A stretch of 35,563 nt of DNA from JAMOAW01 sp039908535 (GCA_039908535.1 JAMOAW010000029.1:1-35563); one strand, 5' to 3'; shown: positions 1 to 7,855, counted from the first letter of the stretch. The notes: generated by a model not told the origin, from the letters alone. A program made the numbers and translations.

Positions 1-152
1 TTGCTTTTGCTTTTGCTTTTGCTTTTGCTTTTGCTTTTGCTTTTGACCTCGGTTTTGCTTCCTTCAAAAAGCAGGGGGATTGGGGGATGCAATCCCCCAA
101 GGTCTTGACTTTGCTTTTTGTTCAGGCACTCGTTAAATCGTCCACACTACCA
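1..152. repeat. Dispersed repeat with hexamer microsatellite
   Basis: Positions 1-42 are seven perfect copies of TTGCTT, cut by the window edge. Positions 31-124 match 19371-19464 base for base (94 nt). The copy contains the hairpin TTGGGGGATGCAATCCCCCAA. Positions 121-152 read, on the other strand, as the left part of the MITE at 7865 (GTGTGGACGA then AACGAGTGCCTGAAC), so this copy joins two repeat modules. The remaining stretch to 223 shows nothing recognisable. Confidence 0.85.
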
Positions 153-223
153 AAACTCCGCCCCCTAGTCATCGTTCATACGGACTCTCAATAAGGCCAC
201 ACGAATTCTTAACCTTGTACACA

Positions 224-1084
224 TCAAGAAAACAACACCTTCGACAGCTTAGACCGCCCTTGACGCACCACAGGATTTTGCGGGCCTAAGAGATCAAACA
301 CACGTAAAATCGCTTTACGCGCTGCTTCATCTTGAAATAGCCGATTGCGCTGAATAATCTGAATATATTGATCTATCCCTTCGGCATACTGCTCCGCACC
401 AATCAACGCATTGGCATAGGCCATTCTCATGCTGAGATCTTCAGGGGTGGCATTGACGTTGGCGGCCAGTTGAGATAAATCAACTCCCTCTTCACGAAAT
501 GAAATCTTGGCTAAAATCGCTTTTACTTCGGGTGTATTGTCCATTTTGCGGGGCAGACGGCTTAACAACTCTTGCGCCTCAATATCCCGCTTACCTCGCA
601 CCAAAAGACGACACAAACCCAAAATATTTTTCATATGATTCGGATCCAACGCCAACGCCTGCCGATATAATATCTCCGACTGAGTTAAATCCCCCTCTTT
701 TAATAAAAGATGGGCCTGCAAACCCAATTTATCGGCTTCTGTGGGTATCGTTCGATCCAAAAAGTCCCGAACGTCCGATTCCTTTAACGCCCCCGTAAAC
801 TCTCCAACCACCTCCCCATCCACAACCAGTTTCACCGAGGGGATACTTTTAATTTCAAACTCCCGGCTAATCAGCGGATTTCTATCCGAATCAATCTTAA
901 CCAATATAAATCGGCCCGCCATCTCCACGGCCAATTTTTCCAATACAGGCCCCAATTGTCGACAGGGACCACACCAAGTTGCCCAAAAATCGATCAATAC
1001 CGGGGTGGTAAAGGAGCGTTGTAAAACCTCCTCATCAAAATTGTCTTGATCCACCTCCAAAATCCAATTGGATACCTCTGCCAT
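224..1084 (-). CDS. cnoX: CnoX/YbbN-like thioredoxin with TPR tail
   Basis: Cytosolic thioredoxin-fold protein of 286 aa. An N-terminal thioredoxin domain (about residues 8-112) carries the active site WCGPC at 37-41, and a helical TPR-like region (about 120-285) follows. This is the layout of YbbN/CnoX, a family of chaperedoxins that protect substrates from oxidation under bleach or oxidative stress and pass them to GroEL or DnaK. The CxxC is intact, as in the Caulobacter protein and unlike the redox-inactive E. coli site, so it probably has reductase activity (inference from family). The ATG is preceded by GAAGGAG at a good distance. The gene stands alone, with its own probable promoter at 1140-1168 and repeat DNA on both sides. 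Confidence 0.88.
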   Translation of the reverse strand: MAEVSNWILEVDQDNFDEEVLQRSFTTPVLIDFWATWCGPCRQLGPVLEKLAVEMAGRFILVKIDSDRNPLISREFEIKSIPSVKLVVDGEVVGEFTGALKESDVRDFLDRTIPTEADKLGLQAHLLLKEGDLTQSEILYRQALALDPNHMKNILGLCRLLVRGKRDIEAQELLSRLPRKMDNTPEVKAILAKISFREEGVDLSQLAANVNATPEDLSMRMAYANALIGAEQYAEGIDQYIQIIQRNRLFQDEAARKAILRVFDLLGPQNPVVRQGRSKLSKVLFS

Positions 1085-1139
1085 CGAAAAAACTCCTTCA
1101 CCGTCAGCCTTGAATGACTAAAAAAAAACTCCATCCCCC

Positions 1140-1168
1140 CTATAAAATGGCGTAGAGACCCATGGCAA
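1140..1168 (-). promoter_or_regulatory. Possible sigma70 promoter of the CnoX-like gene
   Basis: On the minus strand, TTGCCA (1163-1168) and TTATAG (1140-1145) are 17 bp apart, about 55 bp upstream of the start codon. Found by eye only. Confidence 0.35.
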
Positions 1169-1175
1169 ATCAAGA

Positions 1176-1426
1176 GAACATCATGCCCTGCGGGCAAAAA
1201 ATTAAAAGAAAAACCCTGGGGGATGAATCCCCCAGCCCCCCTCTTTTTTTTAAGAATTAAAAAAAAGAGGGGGGAATTGGGGGGAGGTTCTCCGCCCCCC
1301 AAGGTCTTGATTTTTATTTTTCCGATACATGAACATCATGCCCTGCGGGCAAAAAATTAAAAGCAAAACCCTGGGGGGCGGTTCTGCCCCCCAAAGGTCT
1401 TGATTCTTGCTCTTCCGATCAATGAA
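1176..1426. repeat. Two tandem hairpin repeats downstream of the helicase gene
   Basis: Together with the promoter above, this explains the 384-bp gap 1085-1468. Two copies start with the same 33 nt (1176-1208 and 1331-1363), which include the hairpin GCCCTGCGGGC. The first copy is full length, with hairpins CTGGGGGATGAATCCCCCAG, CCCTCTTTTT/AAAAAGAGG and a G-run/C-run pair around TTCT, ending GGTCTTGATTTTTATT. The second lacks the middle modules and goes straight to a GGGGGGCGG-TTCTG-CCCCCC hairpin. Both lie within 300 bp after the helicase stop codon and could act as terminators. Confidence 0.85.
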
Positions 1427-1468
1427 TAAACAGCTAAAGGAGGGAAAAACGGAAGAAATTCTTACACA

Positions 1469-2992
1469 TCATACGGCCGTGCTGGCCTTACGACGACGTG
1501 AAAAACCAGCCCTGACCGCACCACCTCCAGCTCTGGCACCAATCCCTGAACGCGCCGTTGGTGCTGGCGTATCCAACCTGTGAACACGGCCTATATTTTT
1601 CGGCGCGCTACTACGCGGACGATTCTCCCCTGAGAGCACTTCAACACCCCCGCCAGGTCGCGGTGCCGAAGTAGCAGCGGATTGCCCATTCACAATCGAA
1701 CGCGGGGCATTCTGCCCACGCCCATTGCGATTTTGCGGACCACCTCGCAACGGCGCAGGGGAAAAAGTTTGCTTGCGACGATAAACCGGTAACGGCTTCA
1801 TAATGAGGTCACTATGATAGGGATGATCTAAATCAACCGGAACCTCTTGACGAATAATCCGCTCAATATCACGCAACATACCCCGCTCTTCTGAATCGCA
1901 AAAAGAGATGGCATTCCCCGCACAACCAGCCCGACCCGTGCGACCGATGCGATGCACATAACTTTCTGGTTCGCTGGGCATGTCAAAGTTGATCACATGG
2001 CTAATCCCAGAGACATCCAAACCACGGGCCGCAATATCGGTCGCCACCAAAACCCGCACCCGACCTCGACGAAACTCTTCCAAGGCCCGCTCCCGCGCCG
2101 ATTGGGATTTATCCCCATGAATGGCCGAGGCATTAATGGCATTTTCTTCCAAATGCTGGGTCACCCGATCCGCACCGCGTTTGGTCCGCGTAAATACCAA
2201 CGCCCGCAAAATCGATTCGTTCATAAGGAGCGTTTTGAGAAGATGACGCTTGTCCCCCTTTTCTACGAATAAGACCCGCTGATCGATAAGTTCTACCGTC
2301 GATGCCGAAGGCGTCACCTCCACACGCACTGGATCACGCAATAGAGTGGCCGCCAAACTGGCAATCTCCGTAGGCATGGTGGCAGAAAAAAGCATGGTTT
2401 GACGTTCAGGAGGTAAATGATCGATAATTCGACGAATATCCACAATAAATCCCATGTCCAACATGCGATCGGCTTCGTCTAAAACAAAGGTCTCCAATTG
2501 ATTCAATCGGACATGACCTTGGCCCATCAGATCCAACAATCGACCCGGTGTGGCCACCAAAATATCTACCCCACGACTCATGGCGCGAACCTGTGGATTT
2601 TGACTGACTCCGCCATAAATCACCGTGCAATACAACGATAAATTTTGGCTATACGTGTTGATGCTGGCCACAATCTGCGAGGCCAACTCTCGTGTTGGTG
2701 TTAAAATCAAAACACGAGCTGATTTGGGAACCAGTTTACGACGATTTCGTGCCAAGCGATCCAGAATAGGCAAGGCAAAGGCCGCTGTCTTTCCTGTCCC
2801 GGTTTGGGCAATTCCCAATAGATCGCGACCTAAAAGCAAATGTGGAATCGCCTCAGCCTGAATGGGAGTTGGTTGTGTGTGTTGCGCCTTGCGTAAAGAG
2901 TTTTGAATAGGGGACAATAGGTTTAATGATGAGAAATCAGACACACATTTTCTTTCAGAGGAGGGGCGGCTAACAAAAACTTCCGAACGCAT
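1469..2992 (-). CDS. rhlE: DEAD-box ATP-dependent RNA helicase, RhlE-like
   Basis: ATP-dependent RNA helicase of 507 aa with the complete DEAD-box motif set in order: Q motif (PTPIQAEAIP), Walker A AQTGTGKT, PTRELA, GG, TPGRLLD, VLDEADRML, SAT, then ARGLD and HRIGRTGRAG in the second RecA-like domain. The last 120 or so residues are basic and low in complexity (Gly, Arg, Pro, Ala), typical of the RNA-binding tail in RhlE-type helicases. The family remodels RNA in ribosome assembly and mRNA turnover. The exact paralogue (RhlE or another DEAD member) cannot be fixed by eye. GGGTAGG lies just before the ATG. Confidence 0.92.
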   Translation of the reverse strand: MRSEVFVSRPSSERKCVSDFSSLNLLSPIQNSLRKAQHTQPTPIQAEAIPHLLLGRDLLGIAQTGTGKTAAFALPILDRLARNRRKLVPKSARVLILTPTRELASQIVASINTYSQNLSLYCTVIYGGVSQNPQVRAMSRGVDILVATPGRLLDLMGQGHVRLNQLETFVLDEADRMLDMGFIVDIRRIIDHLPPERQTMLFSATMPTEIASLAATLLRDPVRVEVTPSASTVELIDQRVLFVEKGDKRHLLKTLLMNESILRALVFTRTKRGADRVTQHLEENAINASAIHGDKSQSARERALEEFRRGRVRVLVATDIAARGLDVSGISHVINFDMPSEPESYVHRIGRTGRAGCAGNAISFCDSEERGMLRDIERIIRQEVPVDLDHPYHSDLIMKPLPVYRRKQTFSPAPLRGGPQNRNGRGQNAPRSIVNGQSAATSAPRPGGGVEVLSGENRPRSSAPKNIGRVHRLDTPAPTARSGIGARAGGGAVRAGFSRRRKASTAV

Positions 2993-3144
2993 AAGCCTAC
3001 CCTAGCCAATAATAGAGTGCGTCCGGTCTTTCAACATGAACATTTTCTCAAAAAAAGTCAAGGGTCAATACAAAATTATGCATTATTTTATACCAAAGAC
3101 TCCCAGCACAAACGATGCTATCCATTAAAGAAAAATGAAATGCC

Positions 3145-4020
3145 TCACTCTACAGGCAAAATCGGAATAAAATTATTTAATAAACAGGACATAGTCTCTT
3201 CAACTGTCAACAAATTATCCCCTTTATTTAAATAAACCGCATAGACCATTTGTTTAAAGGTTGGCGCATCTTGTACTAAAAACAGCGTATTGGCCTCTAA
3301 ATCTTTTTGGATACAATGGTGATCCAAATAGGCTGCCCCACCATACTTTAATAAATAATCATATGCCAATTTTCCCCGATCAATTTGAATAAATGGTACC
3401 GGTGCTTCAGGAAACCAACGACTATGTTCCACCAAAAAAGATCCTCCCCAGTCCACTAAAATATAATGGACATCTTCCTGCATCACCACCTGCTGAGCCA
3501 ATAGATCCTTTTGTGTAGAGACCATCACCACTGTCACTGTTTCAACCTCCCGCACCAATAGATCACTCAATTTTGGCGGATCAAACATAAATCCCACATC
3601 CAAACTCTTGTCACGCAACCTTTGAATCAGAGGCTCCGAACGATACGTCTCACAACGAATCAATAAAATAGGCCAATCCCGCCTTAAAATCTCTACCCAT
3701 TCGGGTAAATAGAAATCCCAAAGAGTGGGATGCGCTCCAATAAAAAGTTGGGGTTGTTCATGCTCTTCCAAAATAACATTTTTTTTAGCCTCTTCCCAAA
3801 GGCTCAAAATAGACTCGGCATATTTAATAAATCGCTTGCCAGCTGCCGTCAGTTGGATATCATTACGCTTGCGACTGAATAAACGCGTCCCCAACATCTC
3901 TTCCAATTGCCGAATTCGCGTGCTAATCGCCGATTGGGTAATAAAAAGAACCCGCGAGGCCCGACCAAAGTGACGGGTTCGATAGACTTCCAAGAAGGTT
4001 CGTAACAAATCAATATCCAT
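3145..4020 (-). CDS. LysR-family transcriptional regulator
   Basis: A 291-aa regulator. Residues 1-60 form the LysR winged helix-turn-helix (DLLRTFLEVYRTRHFGRAS, then TQSAISTRIRQLEEMLG), followed by a periplasmic-binding-like effector domain from about residue 90. The length is normal for the family. It is divergent from a small secreted protein gene starting at 4241. The 220-bp AT-rich space between them is the natural place for a LysR operator, so it may control that gene and itself (inference). The effector cannot be predicted. It is followed downstream (3000-3144) by AT-rich DNA with no recognisable feature. Confidence 0.93.
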   Translation of the reverse strand: MDIDLLRTFLEVYRTRHFGRASRVLFITQSAISTRIRQLEEMLGTRLFSRKRNDIQLTAAGKRFIKYAESILSLWEEAKKNVILEEHEQPQLFIGAHPTLWDFYLPEWVEILRRDWPILLIRCETYRSEPLIQRLRDKSLDVGFMFDPPKLSDLLVREVETVTVVMVSTQKDLLAQQVVMQEDVHYILVDWGGSFLVEHSRWFPEAPVPFIQIDRGKLAYDYLLKYGGAAYLDHHCIQKDLEANTLFLVQDAPTFKQMVYAVYLNKGDNLLTVEETMSCLLNNFIPILPVE

Positions 4021-4240
4021 CGCTACTTTCTCAAAAATAAACGCTAAAAATTCAACACAAAATTTTCCGACAAAAAAATACGACGATTAATTTCAATTGT
4101 CACGATAAAATTTTATTAATCTAAAATTTAAATCAATATAATAGAAATATTTCATTTTACATAGAATGATCTTCTCTTTTATGCTTCGCAGTCCAAGCAA
4201 CAACGTTACATGTTCGACCGTTATTTCAGGAGAAGCAGCT

Positions 4241-4525
4241 ATGAATAAAATCACCCCTGTCTTTATCATTTTTGGTATCGCCTTAGCAGCAACATCCGCA
4301 TGGGCAACCGAGGCAAAGGAGGCTAATCCAACGCAGGAGAACTATCAAGCTATTTGTGAAAAATATGCCAAGGAAGATCAAATCGCTCCAGATCAAATCG
4401 CCGATTATATCGCCCAGTGTTTCAAAGATTTAGGTGGCAACGCTGACGATCCACTCTCTCAAGATCAAATGCCCTACGAAGAAGATGGTGCTGGAGCCAG
4501 TGCTGGACAACAACCTCCAGATTAA
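4241..4525 (+). CDS. Small exported protein with two cysteines, function unknown
   Basis: A 94-aa protein starting at the ATG preceded by CAGGAGAAGC; an upstream in-frame ATG at 4166 lacks such a site. Residues 1-23 look like a Sec signal peptide (Lys at 3, hydrophobic core, cleavage after ATSAWA). The mature part is short and acidic, with two cysteines about 21 residues apart framing a helix rich in Ala, Asp and Ile. They could form a disulfide in the periplasm. The C-terminus is Gly/Ala/Gln/Pro rich and probably disordered. I do not recognise the family. It faces the LysR gene across a shared upstream region. Confidence 0.7.
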   Translation: MNKITPVFIIFGIALAATSAWATEAKEANPTQENYQAICEKYAKEDQIAPDQIADYIAQCFKDLGGNADDPLSQDQMPYEEDGAGASAGQQPPD

Positions 4526-4617
4526 AAAACTTTTTTTAAATCAACCTTGCTTTCTGACTCACAACCACATTAAATACATTAATAAATGGTGCGTTTCTTG
4601 CTTAACTCAAGATTAGC

Positions 4618-4653
4618 CAAATAAAAATACTCATTCAATGAGATTTTTATTTG
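4618..4653. terminator. Long AT-rich hairpin, likely terminator
   Basis: CAAATAAAAAT (4618-4628) pairs with ATTTTTATTTG (4643-4653), and CTCA with TGAG inside it, leaving a small loop. It lies about 90 bp after the small exported protein gene. The symmetric A/T arms would allow termination in either direction. Confidence 0.5.
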
Positions 4654-4806
4654 TTACTTGCCATGAAAAAATATGTTCACTATAAAACAAGGTTGATTTT
4701 ATGCCATAATATCAAAAATTTAGAAAACAAAATCTTGAACAAACATTGTCAATCTTAAATCAAAACACAAAATACTAAAAACACTAAAAAATTTGGAGTC
4801 GTTATC

Positions 4807-5076
4807 ATGCCTAAAAAGACAGAAAATGTCGAAAAAACCAAAAACGTTGCCAGCACTAAAACACCAGTCAAGACTGAAAAAAACAAAAAAAATAAAAAAC
4901 AAGAAAGCAACGTTAAAGAACCAACAATAGAAAAAAATACCAAGAAAAAAAATATTAAAACAGATGAACCCACCTCTACTCCAACAGAGGTAAAGACTGA
5001 AAAAACAAAAAAAACGGACACCTCCCCAAAAAAAATTAAAACCAAAACCAATAATACCGATACATCCGATTCATAA
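4807..5076 (+). CDS. Lysine/threonine-rich low-complexity protein
   Basis: An 89-aa protein with no Leu, Gly, Arg, His, Cys, Phe, Tyr or Trp. It consists almost only of Lys (more than a quarter), Thr, Glu, Asn, Ser, Pro, Asp and Val. The motif VKTEK followed by a Lys/Asn or Lys/Thr run occurs near residues 21 and 63. GGAG at 4795-4798 sits 8 nt before the ATG, which supports real translation. It must be intrinsically disordered and strongly basic, resembling the tails of histone-H1-like or other nucleic-acid-binding proteins, but this is only a compositional likeness. It lies between the small exported protein and the FHA gene, each with its own upstream space. Confidence 0.6.
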   Translation: MPKKTENVEKTKNVASTKTPVKTEKNKKNKKQESNVKEPTIEKNTKKKNIKTDEPTSTPTEVKTEKTKKTDTSPKKIKTKTNNTDTSDS

Positions 5077-5100
5077 TCTCTCTTAAATCATCGCCCAATA

Positions 5101-5142
5101 TCTGGATGGACAAACCGAGACAATCGGCTAAAGCCATCCAGA
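5101..5142. other. Nested two-stem hairpin, unknown role
   Basis: TCTGGATGG (5101-5109) pairs perfectly with CCATCCAGA (5134-5142). Inside it, CCGA (5115-5118) pairs with TCGG (5124-5127). It starts 24 bp after the lysine-rich ORF and has no T-run, so it is not a standard terminator. It may be an mRNA 3'-end structure or a protein-binding site. Confidence 0.45.
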
Positions 5143-5260
5143 AAATATTCTCTCCCACGCACGATTCATATGACATATACGCCCTCATCACCCCCATTTG
5201 ACCACTCAAAAGATTTGACAAATCGTCTCAACCTGGATAAATTTCTTAAATAAAATGGTG

Positions 5261-5307
5261 TCTCCATAATCCATTAAAAACATTTGAAAGATAATCCAGA
5301 TGGAGAG
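5261..5307 (+). promoter_or_regulatory. Possible hairpin covering the FHA gene's ribosome binding site
   Basis: TCTCCAT (5261-5267) is complementary to ATGGAGA (5300-5306), which contains the Shine-Dalgarno sequence GGAGAG (5302-5307) of the gene starting at 5313. Pairing would hide the site. The loop is about 32 nt and the stem 7 bp, so the structure would be weak and possibly temperature- or factor-dependent. Confidence 0.3.
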
Positions 5308-5312
5308 ACAAA

Positions 5313-6332
5313 ATGTTGACATCTGTCACAGAAACACAATGGTCCCTTATCGACATAAAAGGCAACCATTATTATTCTATTTACCCCATAGAGTTTGGGC
5401 TGGCTACCATTGGACGCCTTCCTGACAATACCATATTTTTAGAAGATCGTGTTCTCTCTCGTCATCATGCCCGCATCGACATCCAAGAACCAAATGGACC
5501 GATTACCTTAGTTGATTTAGGTTCTGCCAACGGAACCATGCTGCATGGCAAAAAAATTCTTGCGCCTTGCCAACTCTCCTTTGGCGATGTCATCACCTTT
5601 GGGGCCAACACCGAATTAAAATTATTAACCACCAAATCGGTTGAAATGACCCAACATCACCAACTTTTTCACCAACATAATTTATCTCCTGGAGCAAATT
5701 ATTTTAACAGGGAATATTTTGATTTCACTTTAAATCAAGCCATTCGACGCAAATTAATCGGTGGCCAAAACGTCTCTTTAATCAAAATGAGCGTAGATCG
5801 TTACACAGATCTCAAAAAGGAACATGGCCCCCTCGCCATGACCACCATGAAAGCTCTCCTGGCAAAAATAGTGACACAATATTTGGCGACTCTAAAAGCA
5901 AAACGGTATATTTTTGCCACAACCGGTGAAGAAGAATTGGCAATTATGTTGCTAAACCAAAATATCAAACAATCTATGGATATTGGATTGGCCATTATTG
6001 AACAATTTAATGGCGTAACCGTAAACTATGAAAATAAAAAATTCGCCCCGCGTCTCATTTTTGGCGTTGCCTCGGTGCGTCAGGGTGTCCAAAATGTCTC
6101 AGAAATTCACAATCGTGTCGATTCTGCCATTAACAATGTCCGCAATGAGGGGAGCGACCATACGCTGGCCTATTTCTCTGAACCCACGCACAATCTACCT
6201 ATCCCTAAAAATCATCATGATAATGAGGATGAAGAGGGAAATGGGAAAACCACTTTCGTTAATTTATCAGAAGATTTAAACAATTTTTCCCCATCTCAAC
6301 TGCGTTTTTTGCGTGGTTTCACGCTGGATTGA
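5313..6332 (+). CDS. FHA domain protein with degenerate GGDEF-like domain
   Basis: A 339-aa soluble protein. Residues 22-105 are a forkhead-associated (phosphothreonine-binding) domain with the key residues GR (34-35), SxxH (49-52) and NG (73-74). Residues 130-295 resemble a GGDEF domain: an opening helix with NREYFD, and FGVASV...VDSAINNVRNEGSDHT matching the end of the fold. However, the signature loop reads TGEEE (204-208) instead of GGDEF. It is therefore probably not an active diguanylate cyclase; it could bind a nucleotide or a partner (inference). The tail is acidic with Asn and His. A 5' hairpin may hide its ribosome binding site, and a strong terminator follows at 6439-6475. Confidence 0.8.
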   Translation: MLTSVTETQWSLIDIKGNHYYSIYPIEFGLATIGRLPDNTIFLEDRVLSRHHARIDIQEPNGPITLVDLGSANGTMLHGKKILAPCQLSFGDVITFGANTELKLLTTKSVEMTQHHQLFHQHNLSPGANYFNREYFDFTLNQAIRRKLIGGQNVSLIKMSVDRYTDLKKEHGPLAMTTMKALLAKIVTQYLATLKAKRYIFATTGEEELAIMLLNQNIKQSMDIGLAIIEQFNGVTVNYENKKFAPRLIFGVASVRQGVQNVSEIHNRVDSAINNVRNEGSDHTLAYFSEPTHNLPIPKNHHDNEDEEGNGKTTFVNLSEDLNNFSPSQLRFLRGFTLD

Positions 6333-6438
6333 TCTCTTCTCAGGACAATTTTCAACCCTGTGCGATCCCATCAAAAAAATGGCATAATCCATGCTTTAAA
6401 TACCCTGAACAACTCGGCTACGTTGTTGTTAATTGGAT

Positions 6439-6475
6439 ACCGCATGAAACATGAGCCACTTCATGCGGTTTTTTT
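6439..6475 (+). terminator. Rho-independent terminator after the FHA gene
   Basis: ACCGCATGAA (6439-6448) and TTCATGCGGT (6460-6469) form a perfect 10-bp stem with an 11-nt loop, followed by a run of seven T. The 106 bp between the stop codon and this stem contain a second small hairpin (AACAAC/GTTGTT near 6409-6430). A small RNA ending here is possible but not shown. Confidence 0.85.
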
Positions 6476-6483
6476 AATGTATT

Positions 6484-6632
6484 GGATAAATAAAAATTCA
6501 AGACCTTGGGGGGCGGAGAACCGCCCCCCAATCCCCCCACCCTTTTCTTTTAATTCTTAAAAAAAAGAGGGGGTCTGGGGGATTCATCCCCCGGGGTTTG
6601 GCCTTTAATTTTTTCTTGCCTGAAGGGCATCC
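6484..6632. repeat. Hairpin repeat copy downstream of rpoH
   Basis: A full-length copy in reverse orientation, running from AAGACCTTGGGGGGCGG at the left, through TCTGGGGGATTCATCCCCC, to a degenerate form of the GCCC/GGGC hairpin at 6616-6630. It ends about 10 bp from the rpoH stop codon. With the terminator above, it accounts for the gap 6333-6642. Confidence 0.85.
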
Positions 6633-6642
6633 TATTCTGGAA

Positions 6643-7539
6643 TTAAGAATAACTCCAAAGCTCACGTCCTTCAGAAGAATTTTTGAAAAAAATGCGCAGC
6701 TTTTCCAACGCTTTTTTCTCTAACTGGCGCACACGCTCACGACTGACGGACAAGGCTTGGGACAGAGACTCCAATGTGTCGGGAATTTGAGACAAAAACC
6801 GCTGCTCAATAACCAAACGCTCACGAGAGGACAATTGCGCCAACCCTTCTTGGAGCAACTGCTGAGATACTCGATTCTGCTCCAAAGAGAGAACCCGATG
6901 TTCTTGGTTGGGACGATGGTCGGGAAGAAGATGAATCATCTCCTCAGCACTTTCCAAAAGCGGTTGATTCAAAGAGGTATCCGCCCCACTCATACAACCA
7001 TCCACATCCAAAATGGTTTCGGCATCCGTTCCAAATTGACGCGCCAACTCCACCGCTTCCTCCCAATTAAGCGGTAATGCCGAATCCTTGGCCTGACGCA
7101 ATTTGAAAAAAAGTTGCCGCTTGAGCTGCGTTGTGGCAATTTTTACCATACGCCAGGAACGCAAAATAAACTCATGAATAGAGGCGCGAATCCACCAAAC
7201 CGCATACGAAGCCAACCGATTGCCGAGTTTTGGATCAAATTTTTTCACAGCGACCATCAATCCCAGGCTCCCCTCTTGAACCAAATCAGAAAGACTCAAG
7301 CGATAGTTACGATATTCTGTGGCAATCTTCACAACCAAACGCAGATAAGAGTGAACCAACCGATGGGCGGCATCCAAATCGTTTTCTTCTTGAAAACGCA
7401 CGGCCAATTGATACTCCTCTTCTGCGGACAAAAGAGGGGCCTGAAAGGCTTCCTGACAAAATTTTTGAAAACCAAAACTGCTCTCTTGTTGAATCGTCAG
7501 ATCAAAAGAACAATTTAAGGCAACGGGTAAATTGGACAT
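6643..7539 (-). CDS. rpoH: RNA polymerase sigma factor RpoH (sigma-32 family)
   Basis: A 298-aa sigma-70-family factor. Region 2 (about 57-126) includes LVVKIATEYRNY and DLVQEGSLGLMVAVKKFD, then SYAVWWIRASIHEFILRSW. Directly after it comes TTQLKRQLFFKLRQAK (136-151), a clear version of the RpoH box that separates sigma-32 from RpoD and RpoS. Region 4 (about 225-285) has the helix-turn-helix LSQALSVSRERVRQLEKKAL. RpoH directs RNA polymerase to heat-shock and chaperone promoters. GGAG lies 9 nt before the ATG. A probable promoter is at 7626-7654, and the leader contains a GGGTGT/ACACCC hairpin at 7592-7609 that might tune expression. Other heat-shock-type genes in the window (clpA, the CnoX-like gene) are possible but unproven targets. 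Confidence 0.93.
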   Translation of the reverse strand: MSNLPVALNCSFDLTIQQESSFGFQKFCQEAFQAPLLSAEEEYQLAVRFQEENDLDAAHRLVHSYLRLVVKIATEYRNYRLSLSDLVQEGSLGLMVAVKKFDPKLGNRLASYAVWWIRASIHEFILRSWRMVKIATTQLKRQLFFKLRQAKDSALPLNWEEAVELARQFGTDAETILDVDGCMSGADTSLNQPLLESAEEMIHLLPDHRPNQEHRVLSLEQNRVSQQLLQEGLAQLSSRERLVIEQRFLSQIPDTLESLSQALSVSRERVRQLEKKALEKLRIFFKNSSEGRELWSYS

Positions 7540-7591
7540 ATAAAATTCTCCGTTTAAGTTCTCTTTATTCTTAAGATGTCGAGGTTAATCC

Positions 7592-7609
7592 GGGTGTAAA
7601 AAAACACCC
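7592..7609. other. Small hairpin in the rpoH leader
   Basis: GGGTGT (7592-7597) and ACACCC (7604-7609) flank six A. It lies in the likely rpoH 5' untranslated region, close to the predicted transcription start. An operator or a 5' stabilising stem are both possible. Confidence 0.35.
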
Positions 7610-7625
7610 TATTTTCCATTTCTAT

Positions 7626-7654
7626 AAGATATAAATGACCGCAAAAAAATTCAA
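7626..7654 (-). promoter_or_regulatory. Probable sigma70 promoter of rpoH
   Basis: On the minus strand, TTGAAT (7649-7654) and TATCTT (7626-7631) are separated by 17 bp. The start would fall about 80 bp upstream of the rpoH ATG. Confidence 0.45.
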
Positions 7655-7736
7655 GAGGGCAACGATTTTTTTTTAATAACCGTTCACCGAAGTCAAATTT
7701 TACGTTAATTGAAACTCAATGATTTATTGCTTTGGC

Positions 7737-7834
7737 GTAACCGTTCATATATTAATAAAAAAAAGGGGTCTGGGGGATTGCCCCCAGGGTTTTGTTTTTG
7801 ACTTTGCTTTTGATTTTTTTATCTGAACGGTTAC
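7737..7834. mobile_element. Inverted-repeat-bounded copy of the hairpin repeat
   Basis: GTAACCGTTCA (7737-7747) and its perfect complement TGAACGGTTAC (7824-7834) enclose about 75 bp of the dispersed repeat (AAAAGGGGTCTGGGGGATTG, then CCCCCAGGG). A further AACCGTTCA lies just outside at 7678-7686. There is no obvious target duplication. The inside is nearly identical to 35300-35360. Either a MITE-like element or a palindromic site that captured a repeat. Confidence 0.5.
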
Positions 7835-7855
7835 TTTTTTTAAATTGCCGACATG

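Noticed and set aside
5036..5221. 61-aa minus-strand frame over the nested hairpin
   Set aside because: No ribosome binding site, it overlaps the lysine-rich gene, and it reads like random composition rich in Tyr and Met.
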